Assembly: GCA_025934485.1 (NCBI GenBank)
Contig: JAICXX010000028.1
Span: 1 to 48,233 of the forward strand
Direction: 5' to 3'
Length of the DNA: 48,233 nucleotides
Source of the DNA: Chitinophagaceae bacterium
Lineage (GTDB): Bacteria; Bacteroidota; Bacteroidia; Chitinophagales; Chitinophagaceae
Below the pieces are notes generated by a model. The model searched no databases. It worked only from the letters and a program-made list of their open reading frames with translations, and was not told the origin of the DNA. The position numbers and the translations under genes are program-made. Below, one piece after another: positions 1 to 7,660 of the stretch (position 1 is its first letter; the number at the start of each line of letters is the position of its first letter).

Positions 1-2
1 AA

Positions 3-34
3 TTTTGTAAAGTAACTTTATAAGTTTACCTTCG
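3..34 (+). promoter_or_regulatory. Promoter of the marR operon with an embedded inverted repeat (probable MarR operator)
   Basis: A TTTTG element at 3-7 is followed after 19 bases by TACCTTCG at 27-34, matching the Bacteroidota -33/-7 arrangement. The ATG at 39 is only four bases further on. Between the two boxes, GTAACTT (12-18), TAT, AAGTTTAC (22-29) forms an inverted repeat with one bulged T, the size and place expected of a MarR dimer site. Autoregulation of the operon is inferred from position. Confidence 0.55.
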
Positions 35-38
35 CATT

Positions 39-491
39 ATGAAAAGCCAGCTATCCGAGGCAGGCGCCCGGGACATCGAAATCGCCAACGCGCTGAGGAC
101 TACGATCGGCCGCCTGGTGAAACTCATGCGACGAGAGACCCGCAACGAATCACAACTCTCTCTTACTGAGCGATCTACAATGGGTCTGCTCTATCCCGAT
201 AGTCGACTCGCGCCCTCCGAGATTGCGCGGATTGAAAAGGTTACGACTCAATCCATGTCGCAGGTAATCAATCATCTAGTGGAATTGGAATATATCTCCA
301 GGACGCCTAGCGACGACGACAAGCGAAAGACGATCCTCCGGCTCACGGATGCGGGGCGCAGGCGGGTGGAGTCGGCCCGGCAGGAAAAGGCGGAATGGCT
401 GGCACAGATGCTGTATCAGCGTATCACGTCACAGGAAAAAGAGATACTAATGGAATCGATCGACATACTATCCAAAATTATTAATGAATAA
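39..491 (+). CDS. MarR-family transcriptional regulator
   Basis: A 150-residue winged-helix protein of normal MarR length. An N-terminal dimerisation helix is followed by a helix-turn-helix around residues 60-85 (motif APSEIARIEKVTTQSMSQVI) and a wing with the family's basic DDDKRKTILRLTDAGR segment near residues 93-109. Its last eight bases overlap the start of the MFS transporter gene at 484, so the two are probably co-transcribed and translationally coupled. MarR proteins next to exporters usually repress them until a phenolic or drug-like ligand binds. That role is inferred here; an inverted repeat in the promoter at 12-29 fits autoregulation. The ligand cannot be told from the sequence. 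Confidence 0.9.
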   Translation: MKSQLSEAGARDIEIANALRTTIGRLVKLMRRETRNESQLSLTERSTMGLLYPDSRLAPSEIARIEKVTTQSMSQVINHLVELEYISRTPSDDDKRKTILRLTDAGRRRVESARQEKAEWLAQMLYQRITSQEKEILMESIDILSKIINE

Positions 492-1782
492 GGTGATCAA
501 AATACCCAAGTTTACGGCCTTTTCAAGCCGTAACTACCGGCTTTATTTCTATGGGCAGTCGGTATCGCTCATCGGGACCTGGATGCAACGAACGGCGGTG
601 AGTTGGGTCGTATATACGCTGACGCATAATTCTTTCATGCTGGGGCTTTCGCTTTTTTGTACGCAATTCCCTTCGTTCTTATTGTCGACGGTCGGGGGCG
701 TGGTATCGGACCGGTACAACCGGTTCCGGGTATTGCTCTTCACCCAGGCGGCGTCGCTCGTGCAGAGTTTGATTTTAGCAGGAGTGGTCTTGTGGGGACA
801 TTATACCGTTTGGGAGATCCTGGGTCTAGGGGTGGTGTTGGGAAGTATCAATGCCTTTGACGTGCCCGCGCGGCAGTCGCTCGTCTATGAGATGGTCGAT
901 GACAAAGAGCATCTGCCGAATGCGCTGGCGTTGAATTCCACGATGGTCAATCTCGCGCGGCTCATCGGACCGGCGATCGCGGGTTTTGTATTGCAGAAGA
1001 TCGGCTATGGTTATTGTTTCGTGCTCAACTCCCTGAGCTTTGTGGCGGTGATCATCTCGCTGTTGCGGATGAAGCTGGTGCCTTATGAGCGGAAGCCGCG
1101 GAAGGCAAATGCCTTCGGCCAGTTTCGCGAGGGGTGGCAGTACCTGATGCGTACGCCGGCTATTTCGCGGCCGATCCTGATGTTGGCGAGTCTGAGCCTG
1201 CTGGTCATTCCGTTCTCCACGTTGTTGCCGATATATGCTAAAGTGATCTTTCATGGCAATGCGGCGACGTTCGGGTTGATCGATAGTTTTATAGGACTCG
1301 GTGCCATCACCGGGGCGCTTTATCTCACCGGTCAGGATGCGTCCAATGATGCAGAGCGCCGGCGGGTTTTGCGGTCGCGGACGCTGATCTTCGCGATCGG
1401 GCTGATCCTGTTCTCTTACACGCCATGGTTTCCGCTCGCGATGTTCTTTGCCGTGATTGCGGGATTTGGGATGATGGGCCAGACGACGATGATCAATACC
1501 ATTATCCAGACGACGGCTGCGCCTGAGATGCGTGGACGGGTGATCAGCTATTTTGCGATGTCGTATTTCGGGATGATGCCGGTGGGGAGCTTGCTGATTG
1601 GCGGTATCGCACAATACGCCGGAGCGCAGCCGACCTTGCTGGGGTCGGGCGTCATCGCGCTGATCATCCTGGGGGTTGCGTGGAAATTCCTTTCGGCGCC
1701 CGCGAAGACCGGGACAGACGAAGCCACTCAAATTCTTAGCACTAATACAACAAAATCATGGAAACAAACAGCCACGCTCTAG
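484..1782 (+). CDS. MFS transporter, EntS/MFS_3-like exporter
   Basis: A 432-residue inner-membrane protein of the major facilitator superfamily with about twelve hydrophobic segments. The opening FSSRNYRLYFYGQSVSLIGTW and the loop GGVVSDRYNRFRVLL (the family's D-R-x-x-R motif A) are typical of the EntS-like MFS_3 group, which pumps siderophores, drugs or macrocycles out of the cell. A second copy of the motif-A region appears after the central loop, as expected of the two-fold repeat. It overlaps the marR gene by 8 bases and the isochorismatase-like gene by 25 bases, so the three form a tight operon. The substrate is unknown; the gene context suggests export of a small aromatic or toxic compound. 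Confidence 0.87.
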   Translation: MNKVIKIPKFTAFSSRNYRLYFYGQSVSLIGTWMQRTAVSWVVYTLTHNSFMLGLSLFCTQFPSFLLSTVGGVVSDRYNRFRVLLFTQAASLVQSLILAGVVLWGHYTVWEILGLGVVLGSINAFDVPARQSLVYEMVDDKEHLPNALALNSTMVNLARLIGPAIAGFVLQKIGYGYCFVLNSLSFVAVIISLLRMKLVPYERKPRKANAFGQFREGWQYLMRTPAISRPILMLASLSLLVIPFSTLLPIYAKVIFHGNAATFGLIDSFIGLGAITGALYLTGQDASNDAERRRVLRSRTLIFAIGLILFSYTPWFPLAMFFAVIAGFGMMGQTTMINTIIQTTAAPEMRGRVISYFAMSYFGMMPVGSLLIGGIAQYAGAQPTLLGSGVIALIILGVAWKFLSAPAKTGTDEATQILSTNTTKSWKQTATL

Positions 1783-2339
1783 CCACCGCCCTGCTCATCA
1801 TGGACATTCAGCCCGCAACGATGGGCATGATGGGTGAAGGAGCACCCGCCTTGATCGCACCGCTCAAAACCGCCATCGCCGCCGCCCGCAAGGCGTCTAT
1901 CCCTGTGATCTATGTCCTCGTCGGTTTCCGCAAGGGTTTTCCCGAACTCGGTGACAACATGCAGAACCTTTCCTTTGGCCAGCTGAAGAAGGCCGGGTAT
2001 CCTGGTTTGGAAGACCCCACCGTCGATCCTACCATGGGCGCATTGCCCGGTGAGATCGTGGTGACAAAGCGCCGGGTAAGTGCTTTTGCGGGGAGCGATC
2101 TGGAAGTGATCCTGCGCGGTCTTCGCATCGATCACATCGTGCTCACCGGGATCGCGACCAGCGGCGTGGTTCTTTCCACCCTTAGAGAAGCGTCGGACAA
2201 GGACTATCGCATCTCCGTGTTGTCCGATGCCTGCGCGGACAGAGACAGCGAGGTCCACAATGTGCTGATGGGCAAAGTTTTCCCGCGTCAGGCCGAGGTG
2301 TTGACCACCGCCGATTGGGTGGCCGGTTTGGGGAAATAG
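1758..2339 (+). CDS. Isochorismatase-fold hydrolase lacking the catalytic cysteine
   Basis: A 193-residue protein with the isochorismatase-like alpha/beta fold. The conserved aspartate is D16 (LLIMDIQ) and the conserved lysine is K104 (VVTKRRVSAF). The nucleophile loop reads GIATSGVVLSTLREA, placing glycine 136 where cysteine hydrolases have cysteine. EntB and PhzD, which hydrolyse the vinyl ether of isochorismate, also lack this cysteine, so the protein may not be an amidase of the nicotinamidase type. A large, widespread subfamily shares the TSGVVLST signature without an assigned substrate. The start at 1758 overlaps the transporter by 25 bases and puts D16 at the usual distance from the N-terminus. 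Part of the marR-MFS operon. Confidence 0.83.
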   Translation: METNSHALATALLIMDIQPATMGMMGEGAPALIAPLKTAIAAARKASIPVIYVLVGFRKGFPELGDNMQNLSFGQLKKAGYPGLEDPTVDPTMGALPGEIVVTKRRVSAFAGSDLEVILRGLRIDHIVLTGIATSGVVLSTLREASDKDYRISVLSDACADRDSEVHNVLMGKVFPRQAEVLTTADWVAGLGK

Positions 2340-2343
2340 TTGC

Positions 2344-2373
2344 TTGCAACCAGGGGGAGAATTCGTACCTTTG
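2344..2373 (+). promoter_or_regulatory. Bacteroidota-type promoter of mutS2
   Basis: TTG at 2344-2346 is followed after 19 bases by TACCTTTG at 2366-2373, a full match to the phylum's -33/-7 consensus. The predicted transcript begins only a few bases before the ATG at 2387. This supports 2387 as the start of mutS2 rather than the in-frame ATG at 2315, which lies upstream of the promoter. Confidence 0.65.
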
Positions 2374-2386
2374 CCGTTCCAAAGAA

Positions 2387-4501
2387 ATGAGAATTTTTCC
2401 CGAATCAGCCCTGGTACAACTCGAGTTCGACAAGGTAAAGACCTTGCTGGCGGAGCAGTGTAATACGGAGTACGCACGGGCAAAGGCGGAGGACCTTCGT
2501 ATTCACACCCGCCGTGATTTTATCGATCTGGAACTGCGTCAGACCAACGAGTTCAAACAGCTGACGCAGAACGGTCAGTATTTCCCCAATGATCATACGC
2601 TGAACCTGGCCAGGGAACTCAAGCTTTTGGGTATCCCCGGTGCAAGTCTTTCCGGTGAGCAGTTCCTGCAGATCCGAAAACTGGCCGAAAGCATTCAAAG
2701 CATCTTCCGCTGGTTCGATGCAGAACGGCGTACGGCTTATCCTGCGCTCGCCCGGGTGATAGAGAATACACATTACGAAAAAACGATCATCACCGCGATC
2801 GACGAGATCATCGACGAATCGGGAACCGTCCGCGACAACGCGAGTGAAGATTTAGCGGGTATCCGGCTGTCGCTTTTCCGGAAACGGAATGAGCTGCGCC
2901 GCGTCTTCGACCGGATCGTGTCGAAACTGGGCAAGGCAGGGTATGTGGCCGATATCGAGGAGTCGTTTCTGAACGGCCGTCGGGTAGTAGCCATCTTTGC
3001 CGAGCACAAACGGCAGGTAAAGGGAATACTGCATGGCGAAAGTGATACCCGGCGTACTTCTTTTGTAGAGCCCGAGGAGACCATCGAGTTGAACAACGAG
3101 GTGTTTTCGCTGGAACATTCCGAAAGCAAAGAGGTAAATCGCATTCTTCGGGAACTCACTACCCGGCTGGCTTCTCATGCGCCGCTATTGCAAGTGTGGC
3201 ACGATGTGCTGGGCGAATACGATTTTATCCGCGCAAAGGCCAGACTAGCCGCGGATATGAACGGGAATTTTCCGCAGCTGCTGGACAAATCGCATGTGCG
3301 GCTGATCCAGGCGTATCATCCTCTGCTGTTGCTTTACAACCGAAAGAACCAGAAGCCTACGATCCCGACCAATATCAACCTGAATGAGAAGGACCGCATC
3401 CTGGTGATCTCCGGCCCCAATGCCGGTGGAAAGACCGTTACGCTGAAGACGGTGGGGCTGCTGCAGATGATGCTGCAGAGCGGGTTGTTGGTACCGGTGC
3501 ATCCCGATAGCGAGATGGGGATCTTCAAACAGCTGATGATCCACATCGGCGATACGCAAAGTCTCGAGTTCGAGCTCAGCACCTATAGCTCGCACCTGAA
3601 GAACATGAGGTACTTCATGGAGAATGCGAGTGGCAGGACCTTGTTCTTTATCGACGAGCTGGGAAGCGGCAGCGACCCCAACCTGGGTGGAGCTTTTGCT
3701 GAGGTCATACTCGAGGAGCTGGTGCGTAAACATGCGTTTGGCATCGTTACCACACACTATCTCAACCTGAAGGTGATGGCGGGCAAAACATCCGGCATCA
3801 TCAATGGCGCCATGGCTTTCGATGAGTCGAATTTGCTGCCGCTATATAAGCTGATCATCGGTAAGCCCGGCAGCTCCTATACATTTTCGATCGCGGAACG
3901 CATCGGCCTCGAACCGCGTTTGATCCAACGCGCACGGACGCTGGTCGATGAAGATCATTTCCGCCTCGACAAATTGCTCAATGCGACCGAACAGGACCTG
4001 CGTGACCTGGAGAAACGCGAGAAGGACCTCAATAAGCTGATCAAGGAGAACGAGAAGCTCAAGAAGGAGATGGAAGCTATTATCCATCGCGAACGCCACG
4101 AGCAACAGGTGGAATTGCTCAAACATCAGAACAAGATCAGCGAAGATCGGATCGCCTATCTGAAAGAGATGGAGCGGAAGCTTCGGCAGATCGTGTTCGA
4201 CTGGCGCAAGGCGGAAGACAAGAACGAGGTCATCAGGCAGATGCAGGCCTTGCTCTTCAAGCAAAAGGAAAAACAGGTCAACGAAAAGGTACGCAAAAAA
4301 TTCGACGCGCGCTATACCGAAGTGGGCGGCGACGTACAGGTCGGCAACAAGGTCATGATGAAAAAGAATCACCAGGTCGGCACGGTACGGGAGATCCGCG
4401 GTAAGAAGGCCATCGTACAGGTGGGGTTGATCCCGATAACCGTTGAGCTTGCCGATCTTACGGTGGTGCAGGATAAACCGCAGGAGGAATCCGCGGGCTG
4501 A
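2387..4501 (+). CDS. mutS2: MutS2-family ATPase without Smr domain
   Basis: A 704-residue MutS2-type protein: N-terminal core/lever helices, ATPase domain with Walker A GPNAGGKT (residues 343-350) and Walker B FFIDELGSGSDP, a long charged coiled coil (roughly 530-610) and a C-terminal beta-barrel-like segment (GGDVQVGNKVMMKKNHQVG). MutS2 proteins bind branched DNA or stalled ribosomes. Most are about 780-800 residues and end in a Smr nuclease/RNase domain. Here the protein stops right after the KOW-like segment, and no Smr module follows before the next gene. The start at 2387 is chosen over 2315 because the promoter lies between them and family homology begins with RIFPESALVQLEFDKVK. Confidence 0.9.
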   Translation: MRIFPESALVQLEFDKVKTLLAEQCNTEYARAKAEDLRIHTRRDFIDLELRQTNEFKQLTQNGQYFPNDHTLNLARELKLLGIPGASLSGEQFLQIRKLAESIQSIFRWFDAERRTAYPALARVIENTHYEKTIITAIDEIIDESGTVRDNASEDLAGIRLSLFRKRNELRRVFDRIVSKLGKAGYVADIEESFLNGRRVVAIFAEHKRQVKGILHGESDTRRTSFVEPEETIELNNEVFSLEHSESKEVNRILRELTTRLASHAPLLQVWHDVLGEYDFIRAKARLAADMNGNFPQLLDKSHVRLIQAYHPLLLLYNRKNQKPTIPTNINLNEKDRILVISGPNAGGKTVTLKTVGLLQMMLQSGLLVPVHPDSEMGIFKQLMIHIGDTQSLEFELSTYSSHLKNMRYFMENASGRTLFFIDELGSGSDPNLGGAFAEVILEELVRKHAFGIVTTHYLNLKVMAGKTSGIINGAMAFDESNLLPLYKLIIGKPGSSYTFSIAERIGLEPRLIQRARTLVDEDHFRLDKLLNATEQDLRDLEKREKDLNKLIKENEKLKKEMEAIIHRERHEQQVELLKHQNKISEDRIAYLKEMERKLRQIVFDWRKAEDKNEVIRQMQALLFKQKEKQVNEKVRKKFDARYTEVGGDVQVGNKVMMKKNHQVGTVREIRGKKAIVQVGLIPITVELADLTVVQDKPQEESAG

Positions 4502-4556
4502 TGCTTTTGGCATCGGGTTTGCTGCTAAAGGGCATTAACTTAAAATCTCTTTACGT

Positions 4557-5039
4557 ATGAAAAAGTTGCTCATCTCAGGCTTCGTGCTCGGCATGCTTGC
4601 CTTTACGCATCCGGCACAGGCTCAGATCCAGTTTTCCATCAACATCGGCGACCAGCCATCCTGGGGACCTACCGGATATGATCATGTGGAATATTATTAT
4701 ATTCCCGATATCCAGGCGTACTATTATGTTCCTTCGCATGAATTCGTCTACCTGAACCGGGGCCATTGGTCATTTTCGCATGAGCTGCCGCCCCGCTATC
4801 ACGACTTCGATCTTTATCATTGCCATAAGGTCGTCATGAACGAGCCGCAGCCTTATTTGCATTATGATGAGCACCGCAGGGATTACGATCATTTCCGTGG
4901 CACGCCTCCGGGCCAGGAATTTATCCGGGACAACCATGATGACCGGTACAAGTGGCATTATCACGATCAGCATGAAGCGGATGAAGAATGGCGCCACCGC
5001 CCAGAAGGAGACCGCCATTGGGGTGAAGATCACCACTAA
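4557..5039 (+). CDS. Secreted histidine/tyrosine/aspartate-rich protein
   Basis: A 160-residue protein starting with a clear Sec signal peptide (MKKLLISGFVLGMLAF, cleavage probably after AQA near residue 22). The mature part has 18 histidines in about 137 residues plus many Tyr, Asp and Arg. Short aromatic runs (VEYYYIPDIQAYYYVP) come first and a very hydrophilic tail (HHYHDQH-like) ends at EDHH. No enzyme motif is visible. The histidine density suggests a metal-binding or buffering periplasmic protein, which is inference. Similar secreted proteins with a Tyr-rich start occur in Bacteroidota without known function. It lies 55 bases after mutS2 and faces the serine hydrolase gene, with an 11-base gap between the stops. 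Confidence 0.75.
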   Translation: MKKLLISGFVLGMLAFTHPAQAQIQFSINIGDQPSWGPTGYDHVEYYYIPDIQAYYYVPSHEFVYLNRGHWSFSHELPPRYHDFDLYHCHKVVMNEPQPYLHYDEHRRDYDHFRGTPPGQEFIRDNHDDRYKWHYHDQHEADEEWRHRPEGDRHWGEDHH

Positions 5040-5050
5040 GACCCGGGCCC

Positions 5051-6595
5051 TTACTGCGCGGTTCCCGTCAACATCGTTCCCGGTTTTCCGTAGTCGAAGC
5101 TATTGGCGTCTTCGATCTTAATATTATCTCCATCGAAATGACAGGTGAACCGTTCCGTATGCGGGCTTTCGATATACCGAAGGACAAGCTCGATCGTGTT
5201 GTCATCGATCCAATGGTAGCTGCCGGCCGTTTGAAAGGGGGAGAGGCCGACATCATGGAATTGTGCGCCAGTGAGCAGGTCGGGCCCTAAGCGCGGCGTT
5301 TCCGCACGGACCCATTTGCCCTCACCGAAAGGGATGGGATAGCTCCCCTTGTCGTCTTTGATCGTCACCTGCCAGACGCCGCGGTCCTGCATGTCGAAGC
5401 CGATGGATCGTATCTTTTTGGGATTGTCCTGTAGCGTATACATTTTACCGTTAGGAGAGAAATCGGCCGCGGTGGCAGCGGCCTGCGGCAGCGGCAGGGC
5501 AAGCGCGGCAAGCTTTTGTTTCAATTTCGCGTCTCCATCGGGGTCGTCTTTATAGGCCCAGCCCTGCATGCCGGGAAGCAGGTATTGCCATACCAGGTTG
5601 ATCTCTTCCTGCATATCGGGTGTTTCCGCCTGGATGGCAATCACGGCGTCCTGGTCAGGCAGCATGATGATAAATTGACCAAAGGCGCCGTCCGCGCGGA
5701 CGCCATTGTGTTGGCAACGCCACATTTGGTAGCAATAGCCTTGATGCCAGTCGGGGTGATCGGCCGGCGAAGAGCCGGGGGGCTGCATGATCTGCATCGA
5801 GGTGGCTTGCTTCACCCATTCGTGCGGCAGCAGCTGTTTGCCTTTCCAGCGGCCGCCCTGCAGATAGAGCTGGCCGAATTTGGCCATATCCTCGGTCTTT
5901 AGGCGAAGACCCCAGCCACCGGTGTTGACGCCCTGCGGGCTCACCTCCCAATCCGCTCCATAGATGCCCAACGGTTCGAAGAGCCGTGGCCGCAGATAAT
6001 CGAGGACCTTCTGACCGGTGACTTTGGTAACGATGGCCGAGAGCATATAGGTTCCGGCGGAGTTGTAGAGGAATTTACTGCCGGGATCATTGACGATAGG
6101 AGTGTTGAAGAATGCGCGCACCCAATTCGTATCGACAACGATATTGTGCGTAGGATCGGGGTCCATGCCGTCCGACATGATCAGGACGTCTTTGACGGTG
6201 AGATCGGCCAGGTGCGGCGGCATCGGGTTGGGCACTAACCCGGGGAAAAACGAGATGACCTTGTCGGTGAGCTTGAGCTTTTTTTCTTCCAGCGCAAAAC
6301 CGACGGCAGCAGCGGTGAAGCTCTTACTGGTCGAGTAGAGAGATTGTTTGAGGGTAGGACTATAAGGGTTCCACCAGCCTTCGGCTACTACCTTGCCGTG
6401 GCGGAGGTATAGGAAGCTGTGGAATTCGCATTTGCTGTGACTGGCGGCGTCCACGAAGTCCATGATGCTCGCCGAGCTGACACCTTCTTTTTCGGGAATA
6501 CCACGAGGCAGGACATCCTGGGCGACGGTGATGCCGGAGTGTGTAAGGATTGTAGTGGCGACGAACAGGACGAGTGCTAATTTTTTTGCAAGCAT
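5051..6595 (-). CDS. Secreted serine hydrolase, class C beta-lactamase fold
   Basis: A 514-residue penicillin-binding-protein-like hydrolase. The first 26 residues (MLAKKLALVLFVATT...TVAQ) form a signal peptide. The catalytic S-x-x-K tetrad is S88-T-S-K91 (SLYSTSKSFTAAAV) and the Y-x-N motif is Y177-N178-S (FLYNSAGTYML), so the active site is intact. The C-terminal about 110 residues form an extra beta-rich domain, common in Bacteroidota members of this family. Such proteins act as esterases, D-aminopeptidases or carboxypeptidases, rarely as true beta-lactamases; the substrate is unknown. The reading frame is open to 6757, but 6595 gives the signal peptide and follows a good promoter. Confidence 0.87.
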   Translation of the reverse strand: MLAKKLALVLFVATTILTHSGITVAQDVLPRGIPEKEGVSSASIMDFVDAASHSKCEFHSFLYLRHGKVVAEGWWNPYSPTLKQSLYSTSKSFTAAAVGFALEEKKLKLTDKVISFFPGLVPNPMPPHLADLTVKDVLIMSDGMDPDPTHNIVVDTNWVRAFFNTPIVNDPGSKFLYNSAGTYMLSAIVTKVTGQKVLDYLRPRLFEPLGIYGADWEVSPQGVNTGGWGLRLKTEDMAKFGQLYLQGGRWKGKQLLPHEWVKQATSMQIMQPPGSSPADHPDWHQGYCYQMWRCQHNGVRADGAFGQFIIMLPDQDAVIAIQAETPDMQEEINLVWQYLLPGMQGWAYKDDPDGDAKLKQKLAALALPLPQAAATAADFSPNGKMYTLQDNPKKIRSIGFDMQDRGVWQVTIKDDKGSYPIPFGEGKWVRAETPRLGPDLLTGAQFHDVGLSPFQTAGSYHWIDDNTIELVLRYIESPHTERFTCHFDGDNIKIEDANSFDYGKPGTMLTGTAQ

Positions 6596-6612
6596 ATGGA
6601 TGGGTTCTGCAA

Positions 6613-6645
6613 TGAAGGTAATAAATCTCTTATCTTCCAGCCAAA
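6613..6645 (-). promoter_or_regulatory. Promoter of the serine hydrolase gene
   Basis: On the minus strand TTTG (6645-6642) is followed after 21 bases by TACCTTCA (6620-6613), close to the Bacteroidota consensus, 17 bases before the ATG at 6595. The plus strand of the same gap carries AAATTTG four bases before the ATG of the phosphodiesterase remnant at 6654, so this was probably once a divergent promoter region. Confidence 0.45.
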
Positions 6646-6653
6646 TTTGTCCT

Positions 6654-6848
6654 ATGCGCCGAATATTTGTTGTCCCTGTTTTTGGGCTGCTGTATCTGTC
6701 CGGCATTGCCCAAGCTCCCGCCGATACTGTACAGGTTGTTACATCCGGCAGGACCAATGACCCGGCGCAAGAGCAAAAGCCTTATGTAATCATGATCTCG
6801 GCGGATGGTTTCAGGCACGATCTGGCCGAAAAATTACCATGCTACTGA
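6654..6848 (+). pseudogene. 5' remnant of a nucleotide pyrophosphatase/phosphodiesterase (ENPP/alkaline phosphatase superfamily) gene
   Basis: An ATG at 6654 opens 64 codons: a signal peptide (MRRIFVVPVFGLLYLSGIAQ) and then KPYVIMISADGFRHDLAEK, the characteristic first strand and metal-binding Asp of secreted ENPP-type phosphodiesterases. The family normally runs on for about 400 residues. Here the frame ends after four unrelated residues (LPCY). Skipping one T near 6831 would read AEKYHAT, the usual family continuation, but the sequence beyond is the 3' end of the opposite-strand alpha/beta hydrolase. The gene was therefore shortened by a rearrangement at about 6835-6850, perhaps with a one-base shift. 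Not expected to be functional. Confidence 0.68.
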
Positions 6849-7652
6849 CAGAAAATCATTGACCATTTCCGCCGTGCATTCAGACAGATAGCCTTTCCTT
6901 TCCAGGTATTCGCCATGATGTCCCGGCAATATGATGAGCCGGGCATGCGGCATCTGCCGTGTTAATTCCACCGCGTATTCCGCCCGGACGAGATCCTGCT
7001 CGCCGATGATCAGGAGGGTAGGCGCCTGGACACTTTTGATGGCCTCATCCGGCCAGTCCTGGAAATGCTTCATCCGTTCCACATCGCGGTGGAACATCGC
7101 CTCCAGGCCCGCGGAGTCGTGGTTGATATCGAGATAAGCATCCCGAAGATATTTCGGCATCTGGTCAAGAGAGGCGTGGTCGAAACCAGGCCAGAACCAG
7201 TCATAGGCCCCCGAACGCTTGAAGAACGCCGAGCCGATGACCAGCTTGTGAACGAGCTGCGGGTGACGGATGGCGATGTCCATGGCGGTCTGTCCGCCGT
7301 TGCTGAAACCGAAGATATCGGCCTTTTCTATATGCAGCTGTTGTAGCAGCGCTGCTATGTCGTCTGCGTCCTGGTGAAAGCTCAGCGGCCGGTCGATATC
7401 CCGGGTGTGTCCATGGGCCTGCATTTCTACGGCGATCACGCGGTGGTGCTGCGCGAAGGCGTTCAGCACATTGCCAAAGCTTGTTCCGATGGTCGAGCCG
7501 CCGCCATGGATCAGCACCAGGGGGAACCCCTTGCCATGGATCTCGTAATACATTTTCAGCTCGCCAATGTTGGCATAGCCACTGGTCGAATCCTGTTGTG
7601 CGAAGGCCGCGCGGCCGAAGAGTGCCAGTGCGGAAAATAGCAATGTTTTCAA
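6834..7652 (-). CDS. Secreted alpha/beta hydrolase
   Basis: A 272-residue alpha/beta-fold hydrolase with an N-terminal signal peptide (MKTLLFSALALFGRAAFAQ). The oxyanion-loop motif HGGG is near residue 49, the nucleophile elbow is GFSNGG with S117, the acid is probably the Asp in GEQDLVRAE, and the histidine is in GHHGEYL near the C-terminus, so the triad looks complete. The start is TTG at 7652, eight bases after the stop of the SRPBCC gene; no ATG gives the signal peptide. It is probably the third gene of the arsR-SRPBCC operon. Its final codons lie over the break point of the truncated phosphodiesterase gene, suggesting that this end was brought here by recombination. Substrate unknown. 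Confidence 0.85.
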   Translation of the reverse strand: MKTLLFSALALFGRAAFAQQDSTSGYANIGELKMYYEIHGKGFPLVLIHGGGSTIGTSFGNVLNAFAQHHRVIAVEMQAHGHTRDIDRPLSFHQDADDIAALLQQLHIEKADIFGFSNGGQTAMDIAIRHPQLVHKLVIGSAFFKRSGAYDWFWPGFDHASLDQMPKYLRDAYLDINHDSAGLEAMFHRDVERMKHFQDWPDEAIKSVQAPTLLIIGEQDLVRAEYAVELTRQMPHARLIILPGHHGEYLERKGYLSECTAEMVNDFLSVAW

Positions 7653-7660
7653 TTTGAGTT

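Noticed and set aside
826..1731. Long minus-strand open frame opposite the MFS gene
   Set aside because: Arg/His/Gln-rich composition and no domain; it is the antisense shadow of a high-G+C membrane protein gene.
2315..2386. Upstream in-frame ATG of mutS2
   Set aside because: It overlaps the previous gene and lies before the consensus promoter at 2344-2373; family similarity starts at 2387.
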